64,000 nucleotides of DNA from CAXBID01 sp963815305 (GCA_963815305.1 CAWFFW010000001.1:2790001-2854000); one strand, 5' to 3'. Numbered from the stretch's first letter, positions 17,449 to 26,370 are shown. Program-made: numbers and translations. The notes: generated from the sequence alone by a model not told the origin.

Positions 17449-17941
17449 TTATGACTTTTCAATAGCCTTACGATTCAATCGACCTTCGGCCATATCGGTT
17501 AATTTTTCATCACAATTGTATTCCTCATTCAAGGTTTCTTGTAATTTTGTGACAATGGTATCGTGCCCCAATTCTTTGGCATATCTTACTGCAGTTCCAT
17601 AGCCAGAGATTTCATAATGCTCAATACGTTGCGCTTCTGCAATAAGACCTACATCCTTAAGTTCATTATCAGTAACTTCCTTAATAAATCCTTCAGCTTC
17701 TTTTATTAAACCTTCCATGGCCTTACATTTTTCGCCAGAGGCAGAAGATGTTCAACGTATCGCATATATCTTTTAATCTTTTCTGATGGGTTTTAGTTTC
17801 TTTCAGATGATATTTAAAAGACTTTTTTAACTTATCGTCCTTTGCATTTTCTACCATCTTTGGTAAGGCCACAAGTAGCTGGCTTTCTGCGCTGTATAGG
17901 TCTTTCAATTGGTGCTCGAATAAATCTTTTAACGTTTTCAT
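17449..17941 (-). pseudogene. YciE/YciF-type ferritin-like protein (DUF892), frameshifted
   Basis: Two frames (17723-17941 and 17449-17718) are the halves of one DUF892 protein. The N-half reads MKTLKDLFEHQLKDLYSAES... to ICDTLNI. Removing one T near 17749 continues it as SASGEKCKAMEGLIKEAEGF. The joined product is about 163 aa, normal for the family, with the bundle residues ExxH (RIEHYEISGYG) and NEEYNCDEKLTDMA intact. YciF proteins form di-iron-type helical bundles and are induced by osmotic or general stress. The shift may be a real mutation or a sequence error. Confidence 0.85.
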
Positions 17942-18422
17942 GATTCTTGTATCTATATAACACTTAATCGTATTATAAGGGCAAGGTAGCTCGTTTAATA
18001 TCTATTGCTTGACCTTAAAAGCTTATTAAATGACTTCAAAGGGTATGAGAAGATTTATGACACATTGATTTATGAGATTTTTTTTTAAGAATTATAAAAT
18101 ATAACAGTTATAAGTTTTGAAACTTCTTAGTGCTACATTAATATCATAAATCATTTAAATACAGCAATTTAATGTCAATAGTGATGTTAAAGAATACAAT
18201 TAAAAAAATTGAAAATGTATTTATATCAAGTAACCTTTAATTCGAAAACCAAAGTTCTATTTTAAGTAACTCTGTTGGATATGAGCAATGGTATTTTAAA
18301 AAAGTAACGACAAGTACTGAAATTCATTATGTTTAATAACCTTTAAAAGACAAGCCATTTGTAGGGATTTCAATGTAGGGGTTTAGATCAATGAAACGTA
18401 ATTAATTGTTTGAAAAAGGATT

Positions 18423-18563
18423 TTATTCTTCTTCGTTAGTTCCCTCTTTATACTCCGTAACCTTTTTTTGTTTTTCTATATCTGAAGTTTCATCTTTTGC
18501 AATCCCTTTCGCATGAGGTACTGGATGTTTTCCGACCGTCTTGTCATAATTTGGCTTTTTCAT
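18423..18563 (-). CDS. Small hydrophilic protein, 46 aa
   Basis: It starts at an ATG at 18563 and reads MKKPNYDKTVGKHPVPHAKG, followed by a charged tail (DETSDIEKQKKVTEYKEGTNEEE). No membrane segment or domain is recognised. Codon use and a clear start and stop support it as a gene, and small charged proteins of this kind often sit near stress genes. Homology searching was not possible, so it could be spurious. Confidence 0.5.
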   Translation of the reverse strand: MKKPNYDKTVGKHPVPHAKGIAKDETSDIEKQKKVTEYKEGTNEEE

Positions 18564-18570
18564 ATTATTC

Positions 18571-19727
18571 TATTTTAATTATTTTGAATTTAATTTACTC
18601 TGAAGCTTACCGTATTTTTTATTGAAGTAAACAATCAATTTTCTTAAAGTTACAAATTAATTAAACAAAATGCGCTGGAATTTGCATTATTTAACATGAT
18701 AGTGGTAAAAAAATTTTAGTAAACTTTCAAGAAAAAGATTAATATACACTATGTGTTTTGTGAATTTACTACAATTGTATCTATCCGATTACATAAAAGA
18801 ACGATTTTCATTTAAAAGCCACCCTTTCAATTGGGATAACCTTCTTATTACATAACAATTTATTTATCTATTTCAACTCGTTTCACCACTTCTCTTTCCA
18901 TTCCGCTGCAAAAGCTGCATTCCATTAAAAGCACTTCACTCAAAAAACATTTTGAGCACAATACTAAAGTTGATAGGAAATTCTGTGTATCATCACAATG
19001 GGAATGAAATCTCGTCAAAATCACAAAAATTTCAACTTTGGAATTGCGTCCGCTTTACAAGCAAATCACTTCATCCTTTTTAAGCCACAAAGTTTAAAAT
19101 TATGCCTGGGACTTACTGCTTAACCGTTCGCTCACCCACTTTTATAAGTTCTTTCTCGTTCATAATTTAAGTTCTTTCTCGTTCATAATTTTAGTACTGG
19201 TTCCCGAAAAGGTAGCAGCGATGCCTGCTATAGGAAGTAAGTGAATAAAATTGAATTGAACCCTATTCTATATCATTTTGTAATAAATAAACTTGGTAAT
19301 TATATGTCAATATAGATTTCCACATCAAATGAAAAGGAAAACGCTTAAGATATAATAAGTATGTGATTTTAAAAGTAAAAAGAATATCAAATTACATCAA
19401 ATAAAACCATCTAAAATGAATATGATAATTAGCTTATATAAAATTGTTTCTAGATAATTAACTTCACTTTATTACTAAAAAATTAACAATTAAAGAAACC
19501 CACTAACATATAAATAATCCCTAAATAAATCGTGTTTGTAAAACTAAGGGGGAGATAGCAAGAGGGGAACACGCTTCGCGATGTTACATATACTTGATTT
19601 TGCAATAAGCTTAGAGCTTCAAAGAGGTTTTATGGTTTATCAATTTTTGAAATTGAAAATTTGATGATACTTTTTACATAAAATATTTACAAACCTCCGT
19701 AAACAAGCAATTGTTTTACTAAAAACT
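18571..19727. other. Non-coding, decayed stretch
   Basis: No intact gene was seen across about 1.15 kb. On the - strand short frames such as LPIAGIAATFSGTSTKIMNEKEL and MNEKELIKVGERTVKQ run for 15-25 codons and end in stops, which suggests remnants of an older gene. A 23-bp perfect tandem duplication lies at 19146-19191. The stretch leads into the mobilization-gene remnant at 19728. Confidence 0.5.
19146..19191. repeat. 23-bp tandem duplication
   Basis: The unit AAGTTCTTTCTCGTTCATAA plus TTT occurs twice in a row (19146-19168 and 19169-19191) without mismatch. Read on the - strand it repeats MNEKEL, so a coding remnant was duplicated and knocked out of frame. Confidence 0.85.
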
Positions 19728-20126
19728 ATGGTTAAGGGATTTGAAAAAGAGGGTTTTGAGACTTTGAAAATTAAAAGTTCAGTAGCTAGTCAATTTAGAG
19801 ATTTTGGTAAAATACTATTAAAATCTCAATCCATGATATTACTATTGATGATGGATTTTTACCTACCGAGACTTTAGGACCTCGTATGGAAACCCCGGAA
19901 AACAGAATCTCCATGATAATCAAAAAAACGAATGAACGGATTGATTGCCATTATTAAAGATATTGAAAAGTCTCAGACCAAACCGACCGTAGCGATAATT
20001 CAAGCTCTTCTTAAGGTAGCAGAGCCATCCAAAAAGAAATTGATTTTAGCAAAAGAAGTTAAAGTGGAAAAGAATGAATTGCGCTTTCGAGAAAAGAGAT
20101 ATTTGAATAATAATGATAATGACTAA
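19728..20126 (+). pseudogene. Remnant of a BfmA/BtgA-type mobilization gene
   Basis: Fragments in successive frames read MVKGFEKEGFETLKIKSSVA, then LGPRMET-like text (GPRMETPENRISMIIKK), then MNGLIAIIKDIEKSQTKPTV with a Lys-rich tail. The order and the IIKDIEKSQTKPT motif resemble BfmA/BtgA mobilization accessory proteins of Bacteroidota conjugative elements. At least two frameshifts and an internal stop make it non-functional. Its place 0.4 kb inside a putative island end supports a mobile origin for the region. Family recognition is from memory and should be checked. Confidence 0.5.
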
Positions 20127-20376
20127 TGGAAATGGTAAACTATATTATTCAACTAAAAGCTTTTTTTAAATACTTCAATTAAGGATGCTCGATTTAAACA
20201 AGGTCATATAACATTGTATCTTGCATTCTTACAACATTGGTATTGTACTTCTTGATACTTATTTTAGTTTCGTCCCAATCCTTCAAATTAATATAATGAC
20301 CTATATAGTGATATGTGGATTTCTGATTTTTTGTAATTCGTATCACCAGTGGGCATAATCCTTATTTTTAACTCTT

Positions 20377-20406
20377 TTTCTCACTAAACTTGCAATTTCA
20401 GTAGGT
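20377..20406 (-). repeat. 30-bp duplicate of a DUF2383 gene fragment
   Basis: This stretch is identical to 5027-5056 and in the same orientation. On the - strand it encodes TEIASLVRK, the same peptide as in the DUF2383 gene at 4966-5415; a few more codons (VA-PTEIASLVRKRVKNK) are related but diverged. It is probably what is left of a second DUF2383 copy. Confidence 0.75.
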
Positions 20407-20541
20407 GCAACGAATTATAATTTTAGATGATCTTAATTAAGATTAAATAATTTTTAATCTATTATAAGTATCATTAGCCAAATTTAAAATAAAATACGCT
20501 AGATTCAAAATACAGTAATTTCGGTTGTGTAGGATGAATTA

Positions 20542-20553
20542 CCACCTTGAGTA
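20542..20553. repeat. 12-bp direct repeat, possible att-like site (right)
   Basis: CCACCTTGAGTA, identical to 3007-3018. It lies 0.4 kb beyond the mobilization-gene remnant and is followed by a hairpin, as on the left side. Confidence 0.35.
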
Positions 20554-20562
20554 TTTCGAAAC

Positions 20563-20585
20563 CCATAACCTAAAGTAGGTTATGG
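20563..20585 (+). terminator. Hairpin beside the right repeat
   Basis: CCATAACCT and AGGTTATGG form a 9-bp perfect stem with a 5-base loop, followed by ATTATTTTA. No intact + strand gene precedes it, so, like the one at 3024, it may terminate a lost unit. Confidence 0.5.
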
Positions 20586-20704
20586 ATTATTTTACTTGAT
20601 AAATTTGCAAACAGACTATAGAATGTATCATTGTTTGAGTCAATTTAGTAAAAGTTAATTATTTGTATCCAATCCCTTATCATGAATGAATTGACAAAAA
20701 TAAT

Positions 20705-20731
20705 ACGGCCATCAAAATCTATGATGGCCGT
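20705..20731 (-). terminator. Terminator of the DAB operon
   Basis: ACGGCCATCA and TGATGGCCGT form a 10-bp perfect, GC-rich stem with a 7-base loop. On the - strand a T-rich tract follows. It lies 34 bp past the dabA stop codon. Confidence 0.8.
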
Positions 20732-20764
20732 CAAACTTCTTTATTTTAATATTTATAAGATAAT

Positions 20765-23143
20765 TTAGACTAGTATCGTCTCATTAACTACATTTTTTTT
20801 AGCGTTAGTACTTAAGATTTTATTTGATACAGACATCCACTGTATTGATTTTTTATAACTAAAAATTTCATTGCTCTGTTTAGGATCCATAACCATCAGA
20901 TAAATCCATTCATTGTCTAAAAGTGTCTTCAAGTTCCCATTTCTGGTAAGAATTTCTGATACTCGGGCAATTGGTGCTTGAATCATAACAGAAAGTCGAA
21001 GTGGCTTATGATACATCATATCATCCGATTGGAATACAGATTGTAATGGCAAGCCCATTTTAAGATCGCCTCCATTACCTTGAACCACACCAAATTTACC
21101 TGTAATATTATGTGTGATTTTAGAACCGCCACCATATGTGTTATTATCCACTGTTGAAAAATAGTAGTGATTATTAATCCATTGCGTTACAACCATTGGG
21201 CCTTGCATAATCCCTTCCAAAGCTTTGCCGTAGGTATCTAACTCCCAATCGTAAGAGTGAAGAAAGCAACTACTGTCTAAATTGGTATTTTTGGTCAAAC
21301 TTCTAGGTCCTACAATAAAGCCTGCATTTTTTGCCAGCCCCCATTCTGGTCTGGTTTCTCCCCAATTATTAGCTTTTTTTTGCGCTGAAGAAATGCTATT
21401 ACTATTTTCACCAAGTCTATCTTGAGTAGCGGTTTGCTGCGCTTTCATCAGATTTATTTTTAAATTTTTAACAAGTAGCTTGTGCGAATCAGTAACTTCG
21501 TAATCAAACAAAACAATATCGTCTGTAGTGGTATTGTGTTCTGCTCCCATAAAAATAGTGCTTTTTGGAATCATGACGCCATGTGTATCTGCTAATACTT
21601 TTCTGACTTCAGGTAAGTTAGCAAGTTTTGCTAGCATTCTGGCATTATGGCGTCCTGGGCTTGCTGCACATGCCCCACAATCTAAACTCGAACTGAACGG
21701 GTTGTTGGCAGAGTGGCTCCCATGACCTACAAAAAGTACCAAAGGTGCAAACTGTTTCCAGCCCATAAGATCGAATGCCGATTTTACTATTCCCACTTTT
21801 TCATCTAATGGAATTCCAAGTGAAGGATCACCTTCATTTATCACTTTGTTAATGTCGGGCTGACAAATATTTTCCATGTGTGAAGAATTTTTGTTCTTCC
21901 TCTTATACATCTTACCTGGCATCAAAGTTCTAGAAATTAAAGATAATCCGTAAAAAAAACCTGATCCTTCAACATATCCAAAAGCAGAGGGTAACATATT
22001 TTTCATACGTTTTAGAAAATAATCACCAAATTTTAGAGTTTCATTTTTCTTTTGGTATGTTAAGAATGTATTTTCCTTATTTGATTGTGACGTTTCTGAT
22101 ACTTTATAGGCAGAAGATACAATTGGAGGACAAGATTTTCTTGTAATACCATCATTTATATTTTCATAATCCATAGCAATTCCGAAAAACCCAGCGTAAC
22201 CATAAGTTTCGTAATTACCCTTTGATTCTACATGTCTTCTAATCAGTTCTGATCGTGTGTCTATACAAAATACCATTTGCGCATCTGGGACATTGGTTTC
22301 ACTAAACGGTTTTGTTTCAATAGCTTCCTTTTCTAAAGTTTTGACCAATTGACTTTGCCAACTTTGTTCCCATGCTTTTAACCAAATGTATTGAAGTTTT
22401 GGCACCATGCTATTTGAAGTTTCTTCAGTGCTTTCTGGTCGTATTGACATATTTAATTTTTGGGCTGTCCAAAGTCGTGCTGCCAAATAATCCATCAAAC
22501 TTATGGGAAAATCTTGTTCCCAGTCCGAATTAGATTCTGCACGGTGGTTAATATAACCCGTCCATCCAGGAAGTGACGCTAAATGCGAAGTAAAGATATT
22601 AATATAGTCGGTTTCCGGGTAATCCTTTAATGCTAATTCCAAAGCCTTTTCACTTGTTTTTGGAATATCTTTTAAATATGTAATTCCCAATTCAGAATCG
22701 TAAATTACCAAATGTCTCCAGGCCGCATAAAACCCTTCACTTTTAAATGGCATATCCCACTCCGCAAGACCTTCATCCATAAAAGCCGCAAGCCACTTTG
22801 CCATAATTCGATCTACATCGTGGCTTTCGTTTATTACTTCCGAGTATTTTTGAGATTCTATCTGTTGTAAATAGTATTCTGGCGATTCTGATAATCCGTT
22901 TTCTTGCAATAGGGCTATCAATACATCCTTATTTATATCTCCATGCTCCCAAGCTTGACGGAACTGTTTTGCTGCTGGAAATGAATTCGCATTGAAGTGC
23001 TTTTCAGCAGAAGTTACAGCTTCCTGAAATGAAGAGTTTTCATAACCTGATAACGGGTTGGAAGCCACAAAGGTGTATAAAGGCCATGTTTTACCAATTA
23101 CTTTTGATGCTTGGTCAATACTGTTTGTAATAGATTGGTTCAT
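20765..23143 (-). CDS. dabA: DabA, inorganic-carbon uptake subunit (DUF2309/UPF0753)
   Basis: DabA is the zinc-binding, carbonic-anhydrase-like subunit of the DAB complex, which accumulates bicarbonate using the ion gradient. The predicted zinc ligands are Cys293 and Asp295 (MVFCIDTRSELIRRH) and His474 and Cys489 (FVGHGSHSANNPF...DCGACAASPG). The 2- and 15-residue spacings agree with those known for characterised DabA. The length of 792 aa is normal. Its ATG overlaps the dabB stop by 4 bp, so the two are translationally coupled. In a heterotroph the complex would supply bicarbonate for carboxylases in low-CO2 seawater, which is inference. Confidence 0.95.
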   Translation of the reverse strand: MNQSITNSIDQASKVIGKTWPLYTFVASNPLSGYENSSFQEAVTSAEKHFNANSFPAAKQFRQAWEHGDINKDVLIALLQENGLSESPEYYLQQIESQKYSEVINESHDVDRIMAKWLAAFMDEGLAEWDMPFKSEGFYAAWRHLVIYDSELGITYLKDIPKTSEKALELALKDYPETDYINIFTSHLASLPGWTGYINHRAESNSDWEQDFPISLMDYLAARLWTAQKLNMSIRPESTEETSNSMVPKLQYIWLKAWEQSWQSQLVKTLEKEAIETKPFSETNVPDAQMVFCIDTRSELIRRHVESKGNYETYGYAGFFGIAMDYENINDGITRKSCPPIVSSAYKVSETSQSNKENTFLTYQKKNETLKFGDYFLKRMKNMLPSAFGYVEGSGFFYGLSLISRTLMPGKMYKRKNKNSSHMENICQPDINKVINEGDPSLGIPLDEKVGIVKSAFDLMGWKQFAPLVLFVGHGSHSANNPFSSSLDCGACAASPGRHNARMLAKLANLPEVRKVLADTHGVMIPKSTIFMGAEHNTTTDDIVLFDYEVTDSHKLLVKNLKINLMKAQQTATQDRLGENSNSISSAQKKANNWGETRPEWGLAKNAGFIVGPRSLTKNTNLDSSCFLHSYDWELDTYGKALEGIMQGPMVVTQWINNHYYFSTVDNNTYGGGSKITHNITGKFGVVQGNGGDLKMGLPLQSVFQSDDMMYHKPLRLSVMIQAPIARVSEILTRNGNLKTLLDNEWIYLMVMDPKQSNEIFSYKKSIQWMSVSNKILSTNAKKNVVNETILV

Positions 23144-24627
23144 ATCGATTTTGATTTGTACATTAAAACTGATTTTTTATGTGGTTGAGATATGTTCATT
23201 AATTTTACATAGAGCCAAGGAATCTTTCTGTAAACGCCTAATTTCATTACAAAAAACCCAATCAGAAATATGATTCCAAATATAATTTGTACCCAAGACA
23301 AAGGCAAAGGCTCTGCAATCATTGGCATATCAGACATAAGTATTGTAACACCGTTATACATGAAAGCGTAGATACCTATTCCTGTAACAAAAATTACGAT
23401 TGGGACAATAATTTTTTGTAAAACAGATAAACTTTGCTCCTTTACAATATTATAAGTTGCCTGCCCAACGGTTATTGCAACTATCAGCGTTAAAAATACA
23501 CTACTGTTCATGGCTATTCCCTTTCCCGTCCATAGTGCAAATAATACAGCGCCTAAACCTCCGAAAAGCAATACAACAATGGCTTGAAGTGGTTTAATTT
23601 TTAGTTGCTGATGTTTTTCTGGTTTTGTTTGCGCTATTTCTTCTCCGGAAGAAAGGAATAAGTAGGCCTTATAAAACCCATGAAGAATTAAATGAACTAT
23701 TGCTGCATTAAAAAAGCCTAAACCACATTGCATAATCATAAAACCCATTTGAGCTATTGTAGAACATGCTAGTTTTTGTTTGACATTCACTTGAAGTAGC
23801 TTCGTAAATTGTGCAAGAATTGCTGTGAATCCCCCTATTATGAAAAGAATATTTAAGGTATCCGAAGCGAACAACATTGTAGCAAACAAAGCCAAAAGAA
23901 TACCTGATCCATTAACAAAACCAGCATGCATGAGTGCTGAGGCTGGCGTTGGTGATGTCATTGCAGAAAGTAACCACCGATGAAATGGATAAATTGCCGA
24001 TTGAACAATGGCCGCGGCAATAATACACAGTGCTGATATGATGGTAATAAAAGCTGGTAGCTCATTAACAGCTGATGAAAGTCCGCTCACGGTAAACTCT
24101 CTACTAATAAAAGCTGGTAATAGTAAACCTATACTTAAAAAAAATGTGCCGGTTAAAAAGTACTTTTGAGTAAATTTTAGAGCTTCCCTCGCTTCTCCCC
24201 AATTTTTATCGATACCAATCAATTGAGACATGAAAATACCCATAATTAGCCAGCTGAAAAGCAAAAGCATTATGTGATTAGACATGACTAAAAGCATCAC
24301 AGATATTGTAAAAATCAAACAAAGTATCATAAATCTAGAGTGAAATCTGAAACCCTCAAGGTAGCTACTTGCATAACTACTTACAATGGCACTAAAAAAG
24401 GTAACCGTTGTCCAGATTAAAATAGTAAATCCATTAATGTGAAAGATGTTTCCTAAATACCAATTGGGCATATTGCCAAAGTTAACTATAAGATAAATTA
24501 CATTACCAGCAAACATTAACCATAATACTATTGCTACTAGTCCAGTTATAACTAACTTTTGGACGCCTTTATGTTTAACAACGCCTTTTTGTGCCGTACT
24601 TAAATCTAAATTATTTTCAAGAGTCAT
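23140..24627 (-). CDS. dabB: DabB, proton-translocating membrane subunit
   Basis: A 495-aa polytopic protein of the NuoL/MrpA antiporter-like family, with about 13-14 hydrophobic helices. The conserved core SPTPASALMHAGFVNGSGILL and the HRWLLSAMTS loop mark the ion-conducting region. DabB provides the cation path that energises DabA. It lies directly upstream of dabA in the operon and begins 55 bp after a small membrane protein gene. A stand-alone respiratory complex subunit is unlikely, because no other nuo genes are nearby and dabA is coupled to it. Confidence 0.94.
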   Translation of the reverse strand: MTLENNLDLSTAQKGVVKHKGVQKLVITGLVAIVLWLMFAGNVIYLIVNFGNMPNWYLGNIFHINGFTILIWTTVTFFSAIVSSYASSYLEGFRFHSRFMILCLIFTISVMLLVMSNHIMLLLFSWLIMGIFMSQLIGIDKNWGEAREALKFTQKYFLTGTFFLSIGLLLPAFISREFTVSGLSSAVNELPAFITIISALCIIAAAIVQSAIYPFHRWLLSAMTSPTPASALMHAGFVNGSGILLALFATMLFASDTLNILFIIGGFTAILAQFTKLLQVNVKQKLACSTIAQMGFMIMQCGLGFFNAAIVHLILHGFYKAYLFLSSGEEIAQTKPEKHQQLKIKPLQAIVVLLFGGLGAVLFALWTGKGIAMNSSVFLTLIVAITVGQATYNIVKEQSLSVLQKIIVPIVIFVTGIGIYAFMYNGVTILMSDMPMIAEPLPLSWVQIIFGIIFLIGFFVMKLGVYRKIPWLYVKLMNISQPHKKSVLMYKSKSI

Positions 24628-24682
24628 TTTTAAATTTTTATTTTATGAAGCGTATTGATTTTATATTAAAATACACCTATTA

Positions 24683-24895
24683 TTAAGTCAGGTCTGTATA
24701 TTTATTGCCGTTTGAATTTGATTGATTTCCATTATGCTCTCCTCTTATTTTAGAGAACAAAACCAAACCTAAAATAGAACTACAAAGTATTATTTTGTCT
24801 AAGAAAACATGATTATTCAAATAGGCCATCGCTATGAAAAAGATTAGAGTCATTAGACCTAAAATTGATAAAAAAGTTGATTTTGAAAATTGCAT
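24683..24895 (-). CDS. Small two-helix membrane protein in the DAB operon
   Basis: A 70-aa protein with hydrophobic helices at about 8-26 (FLSILGLMTLIFFIAMAYL) and 31-48 (LDKIILCSSILGLVLFSKI), then an Asn/Gly-rich hydrophilic tail (GEHNGNQSNSNGNKYT). No family was recognised. Its place between the 102-aa gene and dabB on the same strand suggests an accessory part of the DAB system, such as an assembly factor, but that is inference. Confidence 0.7.
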   Translation of the reverse strand: MQFSKSTFLSILGLMTLIFFIAMAYLNNHVFLDKIILCSSILGLVLFSKIRGEHNGNQSNSNGNKYTDLT

Positions 24896-24925
24896 AATTT
24901 ATTTTTTTAAGGTTTGAGTTTTATA

Positions 24926-25234
24926 TTATTTAGCGACACTAATTTCGAGAATACCATTAATTTTTAAATTCTGGCCAAGATCCCTGGTGCTGTTGATAAA
25001 CTCTTTTGCAATAACTTTTTCTTTTTCAAGCTCTGCAATACGTCCATCTAATTGATCTGTTTTACATTTATGATCACCTTCCCAAATCTGTAGTCTTTGA
25101 ATTTTATGGAAGTTTATTTTTTCATCAATCAAATTCATAATGATATGAGATGCTTCAGAAGGTGTAAACTCGCCTTTAACTAATTGAATTTTTTGAGATA
25201 CTTTTTCGGTTTTCTTTAATTCGTTTGTTTCCAT
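24926..25234 (-). CDS. Conserved-looking 102-aa protein leading the DAB operon
   Basis: A soluble protein of mixed helix and strand. Residues 21-35 read KGEFTPSEASHIIMNLI, the middle HKIQRLQIWEGDHKCKTDQL, and a coiled-coil-like LDGRIAELEKEKVIAKEF precedes a short terminal strand (LKINGILEISVAK). No known domain was recognised. It is the first gene after the divergent promoter region and shares direction with dabB and dabA, so it is likely to be co-regulated by the LysR protein. Confidence 0.7.
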   Translation of the reverse strand: METNELKKTEKVSQKIQLVKGEFTPSEASHIIMNLIDEKINFHKIQRLQIWEGDHKCKTDQLDGRIAELEKEKVIAKEFINSTRDLGQNLKINGILEISVAK

Positions 25235-25348
25235 TTTAATCTATTTTATACGTGTTAGTAATTGATTATTCATTTGCTGTCACAAAGGTTATACATAATA
25301 TTCATTTATTTTTATTTATATTTGTTATACAATACATAAAAATTATTT
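25235..25348. promoter_or_regulatory. Divergent promoter region of lysR and the DAB operon
   Basis: The 114 bp between the operon and the divergent lysR gene contain two direct copies of GTTATACA (25288-25295 and 25324-25331), 36 bp apart, in very AT-rich DNA. LysR proteins typically bind two sites in such shared promoter regions, so these are the best operator candidates. No clear TAnnTTTG box was found. Confidence 0.5.
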
Positions 25349-26272
25349 ATGAATTACACACTTCATCAGCTTCATATTTTTCTAAAAATCGCTGAATTAA
25401 AGAGTATTACCAAGGCATCAGAAGCCATGTATTTAACGCAACCTGCTGTATCAATACAACTTAAAAATTTTCAAGATCAGTTTGCTATTCCTCTAACAGA
25501 AGTGGTGGGCCGGCAACTGTACGTTACCGATTTTGGAATGGAAATAGCTAATGCAGCAGAAAAAATTGTTAATCAAGTACATGCTATTAATTACAAAACA
25601 TTAGCCTATAAAGGTCAGCTTTCGGGTCGCCTCAAAATATCGATAGTCTCAACTGCAAAATATGTAATGCCCTATTTTTTATCAGATTTTATGAAACAAA
25701 ACGAAGGGATTGATCTCATTATGGATGTGACGAATAAATCTAGAGTTATTGAAAGTTTAGAGATGAATGAAGTGGATTTTGCATTGGTATCCGTTTTGCC
25801 AAAAAAACTAAAGGTGGATAAGGTTGAACTCATGCAGAATAAATTGTTCTTTGTTTCAAGTAGTGCATTAAAATTAAGTAAGAGTCTCTCAAAAAAGAAT
25901 TTATTTGAAAAATTCCCTCTAATTTATAGAGAACAAGGGTCTGCTACAAGAAATGCTATGGAAACATTCATATCTAAAAATCGGTTTTCAGTGAAAAAAA
26001 AGATGGAGCTAACTTCAAATGAAGCAGTTAAACAAGCGGTTCTTTCAGGTTTGGGGTGTTCGGTTATGCCTCTTATAGGACTTAGAAACGAACTTAAAAA
26101 TAAAGATTTGCAGATTGTTCCAGTTAAAGGGTTGCCTATAAATACCGTGTGGAATTTGATATGGTTAAAATCTAAAAATTTATCACCTGCGGCATTAGCC
26201 TATTTAGATTTTATAAATTTAGAAAAAGAACGAATTATAAATCAGAAATTTGCTTGGTGCAATGACTTTTAA
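25349..26272 (+). CDS. LysR-family regulator of the DAB operon (CbbR-like)
   Basis: This 307-aa protein has an N-terminal winged helix-turn-helix (LHQLHIFLKIAELKSITKASEAMYLTQPAVSIQLKNFQ) and a C-terminal periplasmic-binding-like effector domain from about residue 90 (GRLKISIVSTAKYVMPYFLSDF). The overall look, with TQPAVSIQLKN and LSGLGCSVMPL, is close to the CbbR/CmpR group that controls carbon-fixation and bicarbonate-uptake genes. The divergent position next to the DAB operon supports this. The effector is unknown. Confidence 0.9.
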   Translation: MNYTLHQLHIFLKIAELKSITKASEAMYLTQPAVSIQLKNFQDQFAIPLTEVVGRQLYVTDFGMEIANAAEKIVNQVHAINYKTLAYKGQLSGRLKISIVSTAKYVMPYFLSDFMKQNEGIDLIMDVTNKSRVIESLEMNEVDFALVSVLPKKLKVDKVELMQNKLFFVSSSALKLSKSLSKKNLFEKFPLIYREQGSATRNAMETFISKNRFSVKKKMELTSNEAVKQAVLSGLGCSVMPLIGLRNELKNKDLQIVPVKGLPINTVWNLIWLKSKNLSPAALAYLDFINLEKERIINQKFAWCNDF

Positions 26273-26309
26273 TTTTAGCAATTAGTCTAAAGCACTAAAA
26301 TAACTTAAA

Positions 26310-26327
26310 GCTGATATAAAAATCAGC
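26310..26327. terminator. Weak hairpin between convergent genes
   Basis: GCTGAT and ATCAGC form a 6-bp stem with an ATAAAA loop, between the lysR gene (+) and the FGE-like gene (-). T-runs are poor, so its role is uncertain. Confidence 0.4.
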
Positions 26328-26370
26328 CTAACCTTATAAAATATTAAACATAAATATTGGGGTATTTTAA

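Larger units (their letters stand above)
20127..20704. other. Non-coding stretch at right edge of the stress island
   Basis: No gene is present. The stretch holds a 30-bp fragment identical to part of the DUF2383 gene (20377-20406), a 12-bp repeat shared with the left edge (20542-20553), and a hairpin (20563-20585). It looks like recombination debris between the island and the DAB operon. Confidence 0.55.

Noticed and set aside
19932..20126. A separate 64-aa gene
   Set aside because: The frame is only the last part of a mobilization-like gene whose earlier parts lie in other frames just upstream, so it is treated as a remnant.
23140..24627. Respiratory complex I or Mrp antiporter subunit
   Set aside because: The protein is NuoL-like, but no other nuo or mrp genes are present and it overlaps dabA by 4 bp, which fits DabB.
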